From contig CALFVD010000070.1 in assembly GCA_937928005.1 (NCBI GenBank), positions 1 to 64,000 on the forward strand: DNA of 64,000 nucleotides, read 5' to 3'. This document shows positions 28,984 through 36,990 of the stretch, piece by piece. The translations under genes were made by a program, and so were the position numbers. Under the pieces are notes generated by a model that had not been told where the DNA came from, ran no database searches, and saw only the letters and a list, made by a program, of their open reading frames with translations. The DNA comes from an uncultured Neomegalonema sp. (GTDB lineage: Bacteria > Pseudomonadota > Alphaproteobacteria > Rhodobacterales > Rhodobacteraceae). Every line of letters begins with the position of its first letter. Position 1 is the stretch's first letter.

Positions 28984-29501
28984 CCGCCCCCGATGCGCAG
29001 TGGAATGTCTGGAAGCGCGACGTGTCTATGCTTCCGGCGATCCCGGCTGTCCCGGCGGGGCGGCTCGTTCCCGCCATTCGCAAGCGGGAACCGGCGGCTG
29101 GTCCTCTTGCCCGCCCGCCCTTCGCCCCGGATGCGAGCCACATCATCCGCTTCTGGCTCGCCGGACCGCTGACGCTGTTCCTGTCCATCCCGCTGCTGGG
29201 TGCGGGCCTGTTCGGAGCGCCCGCCATGCTCCCCGGCATGGTCCTCGCGTGGCGGATGCTGCGCTCGGGTCGGGACGAATACCATGATTTCGCAAAGGGC
29301 GGCTTGAAGATTGGTATCGCCGCATTGCTCATCACGATCCCGTTTGGCCTCACCATCATTTTCGCTTTCGGCCTGCTGTTCGGCCCGCTCATGGCGGTTA
29401 TTTTCCGCGCTATCGCCGGAAGCTGGCGACCGGCAACATTGCCCATTGTTTCGCCATCCACGACCATGCCTGACCTTGCGCGCATCCCCCGCACCGCGTA
29501 A
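28980..29501 (+). CDS. Membrane protein, function unknown
   Basis: This 173-residue protein has a Pro/Arg-rich N-terminus of about 50 residues and then three or four hydrophobic segments: WLAGPLTLFLSIPLLGAGLFGAPAML, GIAALLITIPFGLTIIFAFG and LLFGPLMAVIFRAIAG. The 4-bp overlap with the preceding gene supports its reality and a shared role. It is probably under the same GbsR/MarR-type control. I cannot assign a family. Confidence 0.65.
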   Translation: MTAPDAQWNVWKRDVSMLPAIPAVPAGRLVPAIRKREPAAGPLARPPFAPDASHIIRFWLAGPLTLFLSIPLLGAGLFGAPAMLPGMVLAWRMLRSGRDEYHDFAKGGLKIGIAALLITIPFGLTIIFAFGLLFGPLMAVIFRAIAGSWRPATLPIVSPSTTMPDLARIPRTA

Positions 29502-29574
29502 GTCGCGTTGACTCCGGCGGGCGCATCCATCATCTAGCGCCCGTCCGATCCATCCGCACGCCCCCGGAGGCACC

Positions 29575-32235
29575 ATGGCCGTTGTCATTGTCGAATCCCC
29601 CGCAAAAGCCAAGACCATCGAGAAATATCTCGGCAAGGGATTTGAGGTCCACGCCTCCTATGGCCATGTCCGCGATCTGCCCTCGAAGGACGGCTCTGTC
29701 CTGCCCGATAATGATTTTGAGATGAAATGGGAGACGGGCGACGAACGCTCCCGCAAGCAACTCAAGGCCATCGCCGATGCGGTCAAGGGTACAGACAAGC
29801 TAATCCTCGCAACCGACCCCGACCGCGAAGGCGAGGCGATCTCGTGGCATCTGCTCGAAGCCTTGCGCAAACGCCGCTCCCTCAAAAAAGATGTGCCGGT
29901 TGAGCGTGTCGTCTTCAACGCCATCACCAAGACCGCCGTGCTCGACGCGATGAAGAACCCGCGCGATGTCGATATGCCGCTGGTTGAGGCGTATCTCGCT
30001 CGCCGTGCGCTCGACTATCTGGTAGGGTTCAATCTCTCCCCCGTCCTCTGGCGCAAGCTGCCCGGTGCCAGATCGGCGGGCCGCGTCCAATCCGTTGCCC
30101 TGCGTATTGTTTGCGAGCGCGAGACGGAGATCGAGCAATTCAAGCCCCGCGAATATTGGAGCGCGCGCGCCCGCTTTGCCACGCCAAAAGGCGCGGATTT
30201 TGAGGCTCGCCTGACCACGCTTGACGGCAAAAAACTCGAACGCTTCGACATAGCCAATGAAGCGGATGCGACCCGCGCCATTGCCGCCATCGATGCCCGC
30301 GATTTTGCCATCACCACCGTCGAGGCAAAGCCTGCGACCCGCAATCCTTCGCCCCCCTTTATGACCTCCACGCTACAGCAGGAGGCCAGCCGCAAGCTGG
30401 GCATGGGCGCGAAAGGCGCGATGCAGGTCGCCCAGCGTCTCTACGAACAGGGCTTTATTACCTACATGCGAACCGATGGTCTCGACATGGACCCCGATGC
30501 CGTGAAGCAGGCACGCACGACCATCGACGACCGCTACGGCAAGGATTACGTTCCCGGAAAACCGCGCGTCTATAAATCCAAAGCCAAGAACGCGCAGGAA
30601 GCGCATGAATGTATCCGCCCGACTGATTTCTCGAAGGTGCCCAAAGACACCTCTTTATCGGGCGAGGAACTGCGCCTTTATGAGCTGATCTGGAAGCGCG
30701 CGATATCTTCCCAGATGGAGAGCGCACGGCTTGAGCGCACCACGGTCGAAATCGCCAGCCCCGACAAAAAGGTCGGCTTCCGTGCCACGGGTCAGGTCGT
30801 CAAATTCGACGGCTTCCTCGCCGTCTACGAGGAAGGCAAGGACGACGCCGCCGACGAGGACAGCCGCATCCTGCCGCCCATGGCAAACGGTGACGCGCTG
30901 AAAAAAGTCGCGGGCGCGATGCAGGCCGATTTCCAGAAATCCGCCCCCGAAGATGGCGAATTGGTCGAGAAATCCGATGCCAAGACCGGCCTGACCGCCA
31001 TTCTCTCAAAGGATGAAAGCGCGCTGGCCACCCAGAGCTTCACCCAGCCGCCGCCCCGCTTTACCGAGGCGAGCCTCGTAAAACGCATGGAAGAACTGGG
31101 CATTGGCCGCCCCTCCACATACGCCTCTATCATCTCGGTTATTCAGGATCGCGGGTATGTCTCCAAAGACGGAAACCGCCTGATTGCCGACGATAAGGGG
31201 CGGCTCGTGACGGCGTTCCTCGAAGAATATTTCCCCAAATATGTCGAATATGATTTCACCGCCGATCTGGAGGAGGAACTCGACACCATATCCGCCGGGA
31301 ATGCCGATTACAAAAAACTGCTGTCCAAATTCTGGATCGAGTTTTCCAAGGCCGTCGAGGAAACCAAGGAACTGCGCACCCGTGATGTGCTCGACGCAAT
31401 CAACGACGCGATGGCCGATCACGTCTTCCCCGACCGGGGCGATGGTGCAGCACCTCGCGCTTGCCTGATCTGCGGCAAAGAAGGGCGCGATGGTGGTACG
31501 CTTTCCATCAAGACCGGCAAGTTCGGCGCGTTTATCGGGTGCTCGAATCATCCAGAATGCAAATTCACACGTCCCTTTGGTGTTTCGGCGGAGGAGGCCG
31601 AAAAACAGGCCGCGCAGGCGGTTGACGAGGTGCTGGGAACTGATCCCAAAACCGGCAAACCCGTCAACCTGCGTTCGGGTCGCTTTGGTCCCTATATTCA
31701 GCTTGGTGAGCCGGAGGTCGAGAAGGAAGCGAAGGGCAAGACGAAGGCCAAGATGACCAAACCGCCCCGTTCCTCGCTGCCCGCCGGTGTCACGCCCGAA
31801 AACATCGATCTGAAGATGGCGCTGAACCTGCTGTCCCTCCCCCGCGAGGTTGGCCTCCATCCCGAAGACAACGAGCCGATTACGGCGGCCATTGGTCCCT
31901 ATGGTGCCTATGTGAAGCACAACAAAACCTACGCGAACATGCCCGAATGGCAGGATGTGTTTGAGGTGGGCTTGAACCGCGCCGTAGATCTGATCGCCGA
32001 CAAAATCGCCAATCCCGGCAAGGGCCGGGGCCGCGCCGCCGCCAAACCGCCGCTCAAGGAGTTGGGCGAACACCCCAAGGAGGGCGGCGAGATGAAGGTG
32101 TTGGAGGGTCGTTTTGGGCCGTATGTTAAATGGGGCAAGGTCAATGCCACCATTCCAAAAGGCACAAAGCCCGAAGACGTAACCGTCGACATGGCAGTTG
32201 AGATGATTCAGAAGAAGCTAGACAAGAAAAAGTGA
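29575..32235 (+). CDS. topA: DNA topoisomerase I
   Basis: TopA relaxes negative supercoils through a transient 5'-phosphotyrosine. The 886-residue chain begins with the Toprim domain (VVIVESPAKAKTIEKYLG; acidic DPDREGEAISWHL). The catalytic tyrosine is in GFITYMRTDG at residue 297. One C4 zinc-ribbon unit (CLICGKEGRDGG ... GCSNHPECKFTRP) lies near 625-665. Lysine-rich C-terminal repeats (SGRFGPYIQLGE, GPYGAYVKHNKTYAN, EGRFGPYVKWGKV) complete it. The smf/dprA gene often found upstream is absent. A palindromic repeat begins 4 bp after the stop. Confidence 0.97.
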   Translation: MAVVIVESPAKAKTIEKYLGKGFEVHASYGHVRDLPSKDGSVLPDNDFEMKWETGDERSRKQLKAIADAVKGTDKLILATDPDREGEAISWHLLEALRKRRSLKKDVPVERVVFNAITKTAVLDAMKNPRDVDMPLVEAYLARRALDYLVGFNLSPVLWRKLPGARSAGRVQSVALRIVCERETEIEQFKPREYWSARARFATPKGADFEARLTTLDGKKLERFDIANEADATRAIAAIDARDFAITTVEAKPATRNPSPPFMTSTLQQEASRKLGMGAKGAMQVAQRLYEQGFITYMRTDGLDMDPDAVKQARTTIDDRYGKDYVPGKPRVYKSKAKNAQEAHECIRPTDFSKVPKDTSLSGEELRLYELIWKRAISSQMESARLERTTVEIASPDKKVGFRATGQVVKFDGFLAVYEEGKDDAADEDSRILPPMANGDALKKVAGAMQADFQKSAPEDGELVEKSDAKTGLTAILSKDESALATQSFTQPPPRFTEASLVKRMEELGIGRPSTYASIISVIQDRGYVSKDGNRLIADDKGRLVTAFLEEYFPKYVEYDFTADLEEELDTISAGNADYKKLLSKFWIEFSKAVEETKELRTRDVLDAINDAMADHVFPDRGDGAAPRACLICGKEGRDGGTLSIKTGKFGAFIGCSNHPECKFTRPFGVSAEEAEKQAAQAVDEVLGTDPKTGKPVNLRSGRFGPYIQLGEPEVEKEAKGKTKAKMTKPPRSSLPAGVTPENIDLKMALNLLSLPREVGLHPEDNEPITAAIGPYGAYVKHNKTYANMPEWQDVFEVGLNRAVDLIADKIANPGKGRGRAAAKPPLKELGEHPKEGGEMKVLEGRFGPYVKWGKVNATIPKGTKPEDVTVDMAVEMIQKKLDKKK

Positions 32236-32238
32236 TTG

Positions 32239-32319
32239 CGCGAATTGCGATGCTCCTGAATCGCAAAGCGCCTTGTTTTGCGCGGCATATGGCTCAGATT
32301 TATCACCAACGGCGATAGA
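32239..32319. repeat. Nested palindromic intergenic repeat, copy A2 (degenerate)
   Basis: This copy begins CGCGAATTGCGAT and keeps CTGAATCGCAAAGCGCC...TTTTGCGCGGC and ATATGGCTCAG. It has lost about 13 bp of the second inner arm compared with A1 and A4, so the inner stem is incomplete. It lies directly after the topA stop codon and could act in 3'-end processing there. Confidence 0.7.
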
Positions 32320-32387
32320 GTGGCTTTCGGCAATCCTTAAACTTTATCTTTTATCACTTCAGCGATTGAATTTCGCGGAGTGGACCC

Positions 32388-32750
32388 ATGATGGAAAAAA
32401 GACTCACGGTTGCATTTTGGGCCGCATTGCTCGGTATAGCAGCATGGCAATCGCCAAATTGGTGGCAATCGGCAACTGACCCCCGTGTTGATAATGATCC
32501 TGTGCCGCCCATCGCCTCAGCGCCTGCCCAGCCAACGGGGCAGCTAGGCCCGCGCCGTACGAAACCTGCCGGATCGAACATGCCCTACAAAATCGACCTG
32601 CGCGATGCAAAGCAAGTCGCCGAGTTCTTCCCTAGCCCCGAAGCGGCGGAAGAGGGGGCGACTTTGTCTGCGAATGCGCCCGGTAATGCGGGGCCATTCG
32701 ATGCTGATGGCATGCTCATCATGCCCATTGATCTGGGGCAGCAGCATTAA
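32388..32750 (+). CDS. Hypothetical membrane-anchored or exported protein
   Basis: This 120-residue protein has one hydrophobic stretch at residues 6-19 (LTVAFWAALLGIAAW). A Pro/Gln-rich linker and a segment KIDLRDAKQVAEFFPSPEAAEEG follow. A GGAG site lies about 10 bp before the first of two ATGs. The gene is enclosed by two A-family palindromes, one ending 68 bp upstream and one starting right after its stop. No family is recognised, and no partner is evident from the context. Confidence 0.5.
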   Translation: MMEKRLTVAFWAALLGIAAWQSPNWWQSATDPRVDNDPVPPIASAPAQPTGQLGPRRTKPAGSNMPYKIDLRDAKQVAEFFPSPEAAEEGATLSANAPGNAGPFDADGMLIMPIDLGQQH

Positions 32751-32848
32751 AGCGAATTGCGATTACCCTGAATCACCAAGCGCCATGTTTCGCGCGGCTT
32801 GCAGCGCGAAACATTGATCATAATTATCGCAAGCCGCTGAAATAGCTA
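32751..32848. repeat. Nested palindromic intergenic repeat, copy A3
   Basis: It begins AGCGAATTGCGATTACCCTG and has a strong inner stem, GCCATGTTTCGCG with CGCGAAACATTG. The outer arm is TTATCGCAAGCCGCT. It starts at the base after the stop codon of the preceding small gene. The inner arms keep pairing although the sequence differs from A1 (ATGTTTCGCG instead of ATATTTTGCG), which is compensatory change. Confidence 0.75.
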
Positions 32849-32905
32849 ACAATATTCATTTTAGAAAAGACGTATACGGATTAAATGCCCGCAATACAGC
32901 CTTTT

Positions 32906-33553
32906 CTACCCTCCCCCAAATTTCGGTTCCGCCAGTGCAATCAGGGCCAATTCGTGACAATCGGCGAGGATATCGTCGATTTCGCGTTTTCCATGTGACT
33001 GGAATCCCGGAGGTCGCCCCGGTCGCATGGGCCGGATTGGTCTTTCCTGCCGCGCATAGCGCCCGGCCAACCGTCGTGCCTGCTTCTGGATATCGGCGAG
33101 CGCATGGAGCAACGCTTCCAGCCGCCGCCGCAACCGCGCCGTCGACATTCTATCATCGGGTGATGGTGGTGTGCGGCGAGAGGGTTTTTCATCCAACCCG
33201 TCAAAGAATCGCACATTCGGCCCATGACCGGGCGTCCTACGCCGTTTTGGGTTGATGCTTCTGCGTGGATCGAACAGCGCGAAACACGGCACACGCCCGC
33301 CCGCATTCGATCCTTTCGCAATTGGTGCAGACGGTGCCGACCGCCGCGCCCTTGGCGTCACGACCAAATCCCGTGCAGCAACCGCAATCAACCGCCGTAC
33401 CGCCGCTTCGGCGGGTCGCAGCACAGCAAACAACCCTGCAAGAACTACGCGCGTGACCGTTTCACTGTCACCCAACCGCACCGTAATCGCCGCCAGCACC
33501 CGCAACAGCGCGCGCTTCTGAACATCAATGCAGAGGGGCCAGTCGTAGGAAAT
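32906..33553 (-). CDS. Conserved alphaproteobacterial hypothetical protein, likely ATT start
   Basis: This arginine-rich protein ends with a pattern I recall from several alphaproteobacterial hypotheticals: RRRLEALLHALADIQKQARRLAGRYARQ, then MRPGRPPGFQ and EIDDILADCHELALIALAEP. Its function is unknown. The best ribosome site, AAGGAG at 33562-33567, stands 8 nt before an ATT codon at 33553-33551. No ATG, GTG or TTG follows until a TTG at 33505, and a TGA closes the frame upstream. Starting at ATT gives 215 residues; starting at TTG gives 199. It is convergent with topA and follows mnmA-strand orientation. Confidence 0.65.
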   Translation of the reverse strand: MSYDWPLCIDVQKRALLRVLAAITVRLGDSETVTRVVLAGLFAVLRPAEAAVRRLIAVAARDLVVTPRARRSAPSAPIAKGSNAGGRVPCFALFDPRRSINPKRRRTPGHGPNVRFFDGLDEKPSRRTPPSPDDRMSTARLRRRLEALLHALADIQKQARRLAGRYARQERPIRPMRPGRPPGFQSHGKREIDDILADCHELALIALAEPKFGGG

Positions 33554-33638
33554 GGGGGATGCTCCTTGAAAAACAAATCAAGAACATTTATCCGCATCAA
33601 AACCCAAATGTCAACCGTGCGCTACTTCCATGGCATCA

Positions 33639-34790
33639 TCACCCTCGCCCCGTGATCCACCCACCACCAAGCACGCGCGATCCTTCCGCCGCGTAGAACA
33701 CACAGGCCTGTCCCGGCGCGACGCCGTTTTCCGGCTCGCTCAGATACGCCACCGCATTCCCCTTCGCCCCCGGCACCACCCGTGCGGGCGTCGGCGGGCG
33801 GGTCGAGCGCACTTTGACGGCCACGTCCCAGCCTTCCGCCGGACAATCGCCAAAATCCCCATCACCCAGCCAGTTAATCTGATGCAGCCGCACCTCGCTT
33901 GTGCCCAGCGCCTCGCGTGGTCCAACGATGACCTGCCGCTTATCCGCATCCAGCTTCACCACATAAAGCGGATCACCACCCGAAATCCCAAGGCCGCGCC
34001 GCTGTCCAATCGTATAGTTCAGCACGCCCGAATGTTCGGCCAGCACCCGCCCGTCCAGATGCACCACATCCCCCGGTTGTGAGGCACCGGGCCGCAGTTT
34101 CTCGATCACATCCGTATAGCGCCCTTCCGGCACGAAGCAGATATCCTGACTATCCGGCTTATCCGCCACCGCCAGCCCATATTTGCTGGCCAGCGCCCGC
34201 GTCGCCGCCTTATCGGGTAGCCCGCCCAGCGGAAAGCGCAGATAATCAAGCTGTTCGCGCGTCGTTGTGAACAAGAAATAGCTTTGATCCTTGGCCGCAT
34301 CCGCCGCACGGTGCAGTTCTGGCCCGTTCGGTCCTTCCATCCGGCGGATATAATGCCCGGTCGCCAGACAATCGGCATCCAGATCACGCGCCAGATCCAT
34401 GAGGTCGCGAAATTTCACCCGCTCGTTGCATCGGATACAGGGAATCGGTGTCGCTCCGGCCAGATAGGCATCGGCGAATTCATCCATCACTGCTTCGCGG
34501 AATAGATTCTCGTAATCCAGCACATAATGTGGAAACCCCATCAATGCTGCGACCCGGCGCGCATCGTGAATATCGGCCCCTGCGCAGCACGCCCCTTTTT
34601 TTGCGAGCGCGGCCCCGTGATCGTAAAGCTGCATCGTCAACCCGATCACGTCGAATCCGTCTTCTTTCATCATCGCCGCGACGACGGAGGAGTCCACCCC
34701 GCCAGACATGGCAACGGCCACCCGCGTATTGGCGGGCGGTTTAGCAAAGCCAAGGCTATCGGGCGCGGTGGGGGCAATATTGTCCTGCAT
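33639..34790 (-). CDS. mnmA: tRNA-specific 2-thiouridylase
   Basis: MnmA adds sulfur to uridine-34 of Lys, Glu and Gln tRNAs, using ATP and a persulfide relay. The chain from 34790 has 383 residues. The PP-loop is [17 protein letters not shown], residues about 25-41. Catalytic cysteines lie in [11 protein letters not shown] and [32 protein letters not shown] and the C-terminal beta-barrel ([18 protein letters not shown]) are as expected. The start at 34790 ([14 protein letters not shown]) is chosen over an in-frame start at 34844. The gene is divergent from sciP. Confidence 0.95.
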   Translation of the reverse strand: MQDNIAPTAPDSLGFAKPPANTRVAVAMSGGVDSSVVAAMMKEDGFDVIGLTMQLYDHGAALAKKGACCAGADIHDARRVAALMGFPHYVLDYENLFREAVMDEFADAYLAGATPIPCIRCNERVKFRDLMDLARDLDADCLATGHYIRRMEGPNGPELHRAADAAKDQSYFLFTTTREQLDYLRFPLGGLPDKAATRALASKYGLAVADKPDSQDICFVPEGRYTDVIEKLRPGASQPGDVVHLDGRVLAEHSGVLNYTIGQRRGLGISGGDPLYVVKLDADKRQVIVGPREALGTSEVRLHQINWLGDGDFGDCPAEGWDVAVKVRSTRPPTPARVVPGAKGNAVAYLSEPENGVAPGQACVFYAAEGSRVLGGGWITGRG

Positions 34791-34882
34791 GGCAGGGATA
34801 TCGCCCCTCCCTCGTCCCTCGTCAAGCGGGGCGCGCATAAACAAGGTGCCATAGGGTAACGTTGGCTTCTGGCACCCGCTTT

Positions 34883-34922
34883 GAATCGGTTAAAGGAAAT
34901 GGTTACTGAGAGAATCGGTTAA
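34883..34922 (+). promoter_or_regulatory. Two GAATCGGTTAA direct repeats upstream of sciP
   Basis: GAATCGGTTAA occurs at 34883-34893 and again at 34912-34922, 29 bp apart. Each contains GANTC, the CcrM methylation site used by GcrA-type regulation in alphaproteobacteria, and TTAA, a CtrA half-site. They lie 84-124 bp before the sciP start in the divergent mnmA-sciP gap. A role in cell-cycle control of sciP is inference from known CtrA/GcrA circuits. Confidence 0.5.
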
Positions 34923-35005
34923 CATGTTTAAAACGCTGGCTTTTTCCGATTTGTTAGAAAGTCTCGGCTACAGTGACCCCTACGATAGACACACCGGGTA
35001 GGGCG

Positions 35006-35290
35006 ATGACCGATACGATCCCAGTAAGACCACGCTCCGTAATAGGGCCGGACGGTCAGCGCCTCACGCGCCATGACCTGCCCCCCGCAGATACGAAGCG
35101 GTGGGTGATCCGGCGCAAGGCCGAGGTCGTTGCCGCTGTGCGCGGCGACCTGCTCTCGCTTGATGAAGCCTGCGAATATTATAATCTCTCCGCAGAAGAA
35201 TTCGAGTGTTGGCGCAAGACCATCGACCGCCATGGTATTCAGGGTTTACGCACAACCCGCATCAAGAAATACCGGCCCCATCAGCTATGA
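35006..35290 (+). CDS. sciP: SciP, CtrA-associated transcription regulator (DUF1153)
   Basis: SciP binds DNA and represses CtrA-activated promoters in the alphaproteobacterial cell cycle. The 94-residue protein matches the DUF1153 pattern along its length: GPDGQRLTRHDLPPADTKRWVIRRKAEVVAAV, then LLSLDEACEYYNLSAEEFECWRKTIDRHGIQGLRTTRIK. This contains the helix-turn-helix. The ATG at 35006 follows GGTAGGGCG. Neighbouring mnmA, divergent, is a familiar arrangement. Its stop overlaps the next start (ATGA), so a degenerate GTPase-like protein is translated from the same mRNA. Confidence 0.93.
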   Translation: MTDTIPVRPRSVIGPDGQRLTRHDLPPADTKRWVIRRKAEVVAAVRGDLLSLDEACEYYNLSAEEFECWRKTIDRHGIQGLRTTRIKKYRPHQL

Positions 35291-36153
35291 TGGGGCTGCT
35301 GAAGCGCAAGGAACCGATCATTGCCTACGGGGATGAGGTCGAGGCACCGGCGCTGACAGGGGCCGTACGCACGCGCCGCCGTGCGCCCACGGGTGATTTG
35401 ACCCGTAGCATTCGCAAAGATCAGTCTAAAGGCTCGCTTGACCGTATTCGCCGCTCATTGGCGCTGTCGCCTGCGACATTTGAGGCGATTTCCGTTGAGC
35501 TTCTGTCCCATGGGGGACCACTACTCGGCACCGATGTCATTGAGGCGGCTATGCGCGCCCTCTATGATTACGAGCCGCTCGGCGCGATGATGTCCCGGCC
35601 GATTATCCTTGTAGGCGGCGAGAAATGCGCGCGGATGCGCACGGCGCTCGCCTTATCGCAGAAAATTCAACGAACCGGTCGATGCGTCGCGCTCTATTCG
35701 CTGCTGGAGGGTGCTTACGACGAGCCACAGGCGACATATCGAGGGGGGCTTGATATCTTGCATCTGGGCAGCACTGATAGCTGTATAGATGCCGTGCGTG
35801 TCAAAGACCCCGCCGATCTCGCCATCGTCGATGCCTCTTGCCTTACCTTAGGGCAAGAGGGCGCAAAGTCTCTCGCCATGCTCTCGATGAGCATCGGTGC
35901 CGAGGTCGTCTTTGTCCATGACGAGGTGACGCCTCTGCCCGCTGCGGAGTTCTTATCCGGTATCGAGCGCGTAATCATGACGGGGCGGCCCGGACCACAA
36001 CGTTTCGGCGCGCTTCTCGATGCGGCCCGTACGCATCATTGGGCTTTTGCGGGGCAATGCACGCCCCATGGAATCTTTTATCCCATAACCCCCGCAATGA
36101 TCGCTGACCGCTTCGCGCTCGCAGTACATCACAATGAAGCGCATTCAGGTTAA
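35287..36153 (+). CDS. Degenerate SRP/FlhF-like GTPase-fold protein
   Basis: This 288-residue protein follows the order of an SRP-type GTPase domain but lacks its nucleotide motifs. RPIILVGGEKCARMRTALAL (104-123) sits where GPxGxGKTTT is expected, without the invariant GK(T/S). DLAIVDAS (177-184) aligns with the DTAG strand, and RVIMTGRPGPQRFGALLDAA (228-247) with TKLDE. The C-terminal ITPAMIADRFAL matches family ends such as LTPxxLAxRL. FlhF drives flagellar placement and SRP GTPases target proteins to the membrane. With no P-loop this copy probably cannot hydrolyse GTP and may act as a partner or scaffold. Overlap with sciP suggests a cell-cycle or flagellar link. Confidence 0.6.
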   Translation: MMGLLKRKEPIIAYGDEVEAPALTGAVRTRRRAPTGDLTRSIRKDQSKGSLDRIRRSLALSPATFEAISVELLSHGGPLLGTDVIEAAMRALYDYEPLGAMMSRPIILVGGEKCARMRTALALSQKIQRTGRCVALYSLLEGAYDEPQATYRGGLDILHLGSTDSCIDAVRVKDPADLAIVDASCLTLGQEGAKSLAMLSMSIGAEVVFVHDEVTPLPAAEFLSGIERVIMTGRPGPQRFGALLDAARTHHWAFAGQCTPHGIFYPITPAMIADRFALAVHHNEAHSG

Positions 36154-36167
36154 GCCATAGAGCGCCC

Positions 36168-36190
36168 AGCATTGCGCAAATTGCTATAAG
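36168..36190. repeat. Solo outer-arm form of the A-family palindrome, A7
   Basis: AGCATTGCGCAAATTGCTAT joins the two outer arms of the A family directly, without the inner hairpin. A similar solo form is at 45919-45939. It lies 15 bp after the degenerate GTPase-like gene. Confidence 0.5.
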
Positions 36191-36400
36191 GCACCTCTGA
36201 AAACCTATGCACTGAAATCCTGAATTTATCTAGCAAAATCAGTGCAAGAAAATCCCCTCATATGAGTTTCCAAAGATGCCTTATAGAGTGTCTGTTCTTT
36301 GGGAATAGCATAATCGGCGTCTTTACAGAGACGATTGTATCATACCTCGCTCAAATAGCGAACCTTGTTGAAAACAAAGATTTATTTGCTCAGGCAGTGC

Positions 36401-36534
36401 TAGTGGATAGACCGAGACATTTGAGTCCCAGTTCTGGAAAACAGACGTTTGATGTACGCTACTCAAATGTCGAGATAAGTTTATCCACCAAACCAAAATC
36501 TAGTGGGTTCGTTTCGTTGGAAACAATCCACTAG
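36401..36534. mobile_element. 134-bp TA-flanked palindromic element, copy B2
   Basis: This copy starts TAGTGGATAGACCGAGACAT and ends GAAACAATCCACTAG. Arms and the second hairpin match B1 at all but a few bases. The central 38 nt (about 36426-36463) show no similarity to those of B1. Flanking TA dinucleotides fit a target duplication. No coding capacity. Confidence 0.75.
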
Positions 36535-36683
36535 CCGCTGGAATTAACCTCAGACTCGTCGAATTTGCGCTCTACCCCCGAAAAATTCAACGAGCAGGCG
36601 ATCTGAGTTTTGATTCTAGATCACTGGGCCGCGCACTAAATTTTTCCGCGAAATACCACTTCAAAGGTTTCTCCAACACGTCT

Positions 36684-36831
36684 TCTAGAGATGGCGTTGT
36701 TGCATAGAATATTGCTTTAGAATCAAAACACTATTCCAAAACCAAATGGAAAATCGCGGTATTGGATGCCGCAAATTATGCTACTGCATTGATAATGATG
36801 AAAAAATCCATGTAGCAACGCCTCTAGAGAT
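36684..36831. mobile_element. 130-bp MITE with 9-bp target duplication
   Basis: The element spans 36693-36822 and is flanked by perfect direct repeats TCTAGAGAT at 36684-36692 and 36823-36831. Its ends, GGCGTTGTTGCATAGAAT and the complement of the right end GGCGTTGCTACATGGATT, match at 14 of 18 positions. A 9-bp duplication and a GGC(G/T)TTGTTG-type end resemble the IS903 group of the IS5 family. It encodes nothing, so it is a non-autonomous derivative. The exact duplication is strong evidence of transposition. Confidence 0.8.
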
Positions 36832-36990
36832 AGTTAACCTACTAGAATTTATTCATTTTCTCGATTTGGCACAATAATGATTGCAAGCCTAACGTAATGC
36901 TGCTTATATTCACGGTCTGATAGAAAGTGTTAGAAGTAAAGTTTTTGAGTTATTCGTAGTTGGGTGTTTCGTATGAGTACACATGAGCGA

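Larger units (their letters stand above)
36154..36990. other. AT-rich gene-free region holding mobile repeats
   Basis: This 837-bp gap is visibly richer in A and T than the core genes. It contains an internally deleted A-family palindrome (36168-36190), element B2 (36401-36534) and a MITE with its 9-bp duplications (36684-36831). No open frame in it has a ribosome site or a recognisable product. The frame at 36262-36534 runs through B2 and is rejected. The last 150 bp should carry the promoter of the following lipoprotein gene. Confidence 0.7.

Noticed and set aside
36262-36534. A 90-codon open frame on the plus strand
   Set aside because: Its second half is element B2, it lacks a ribosome site and shows no motif.
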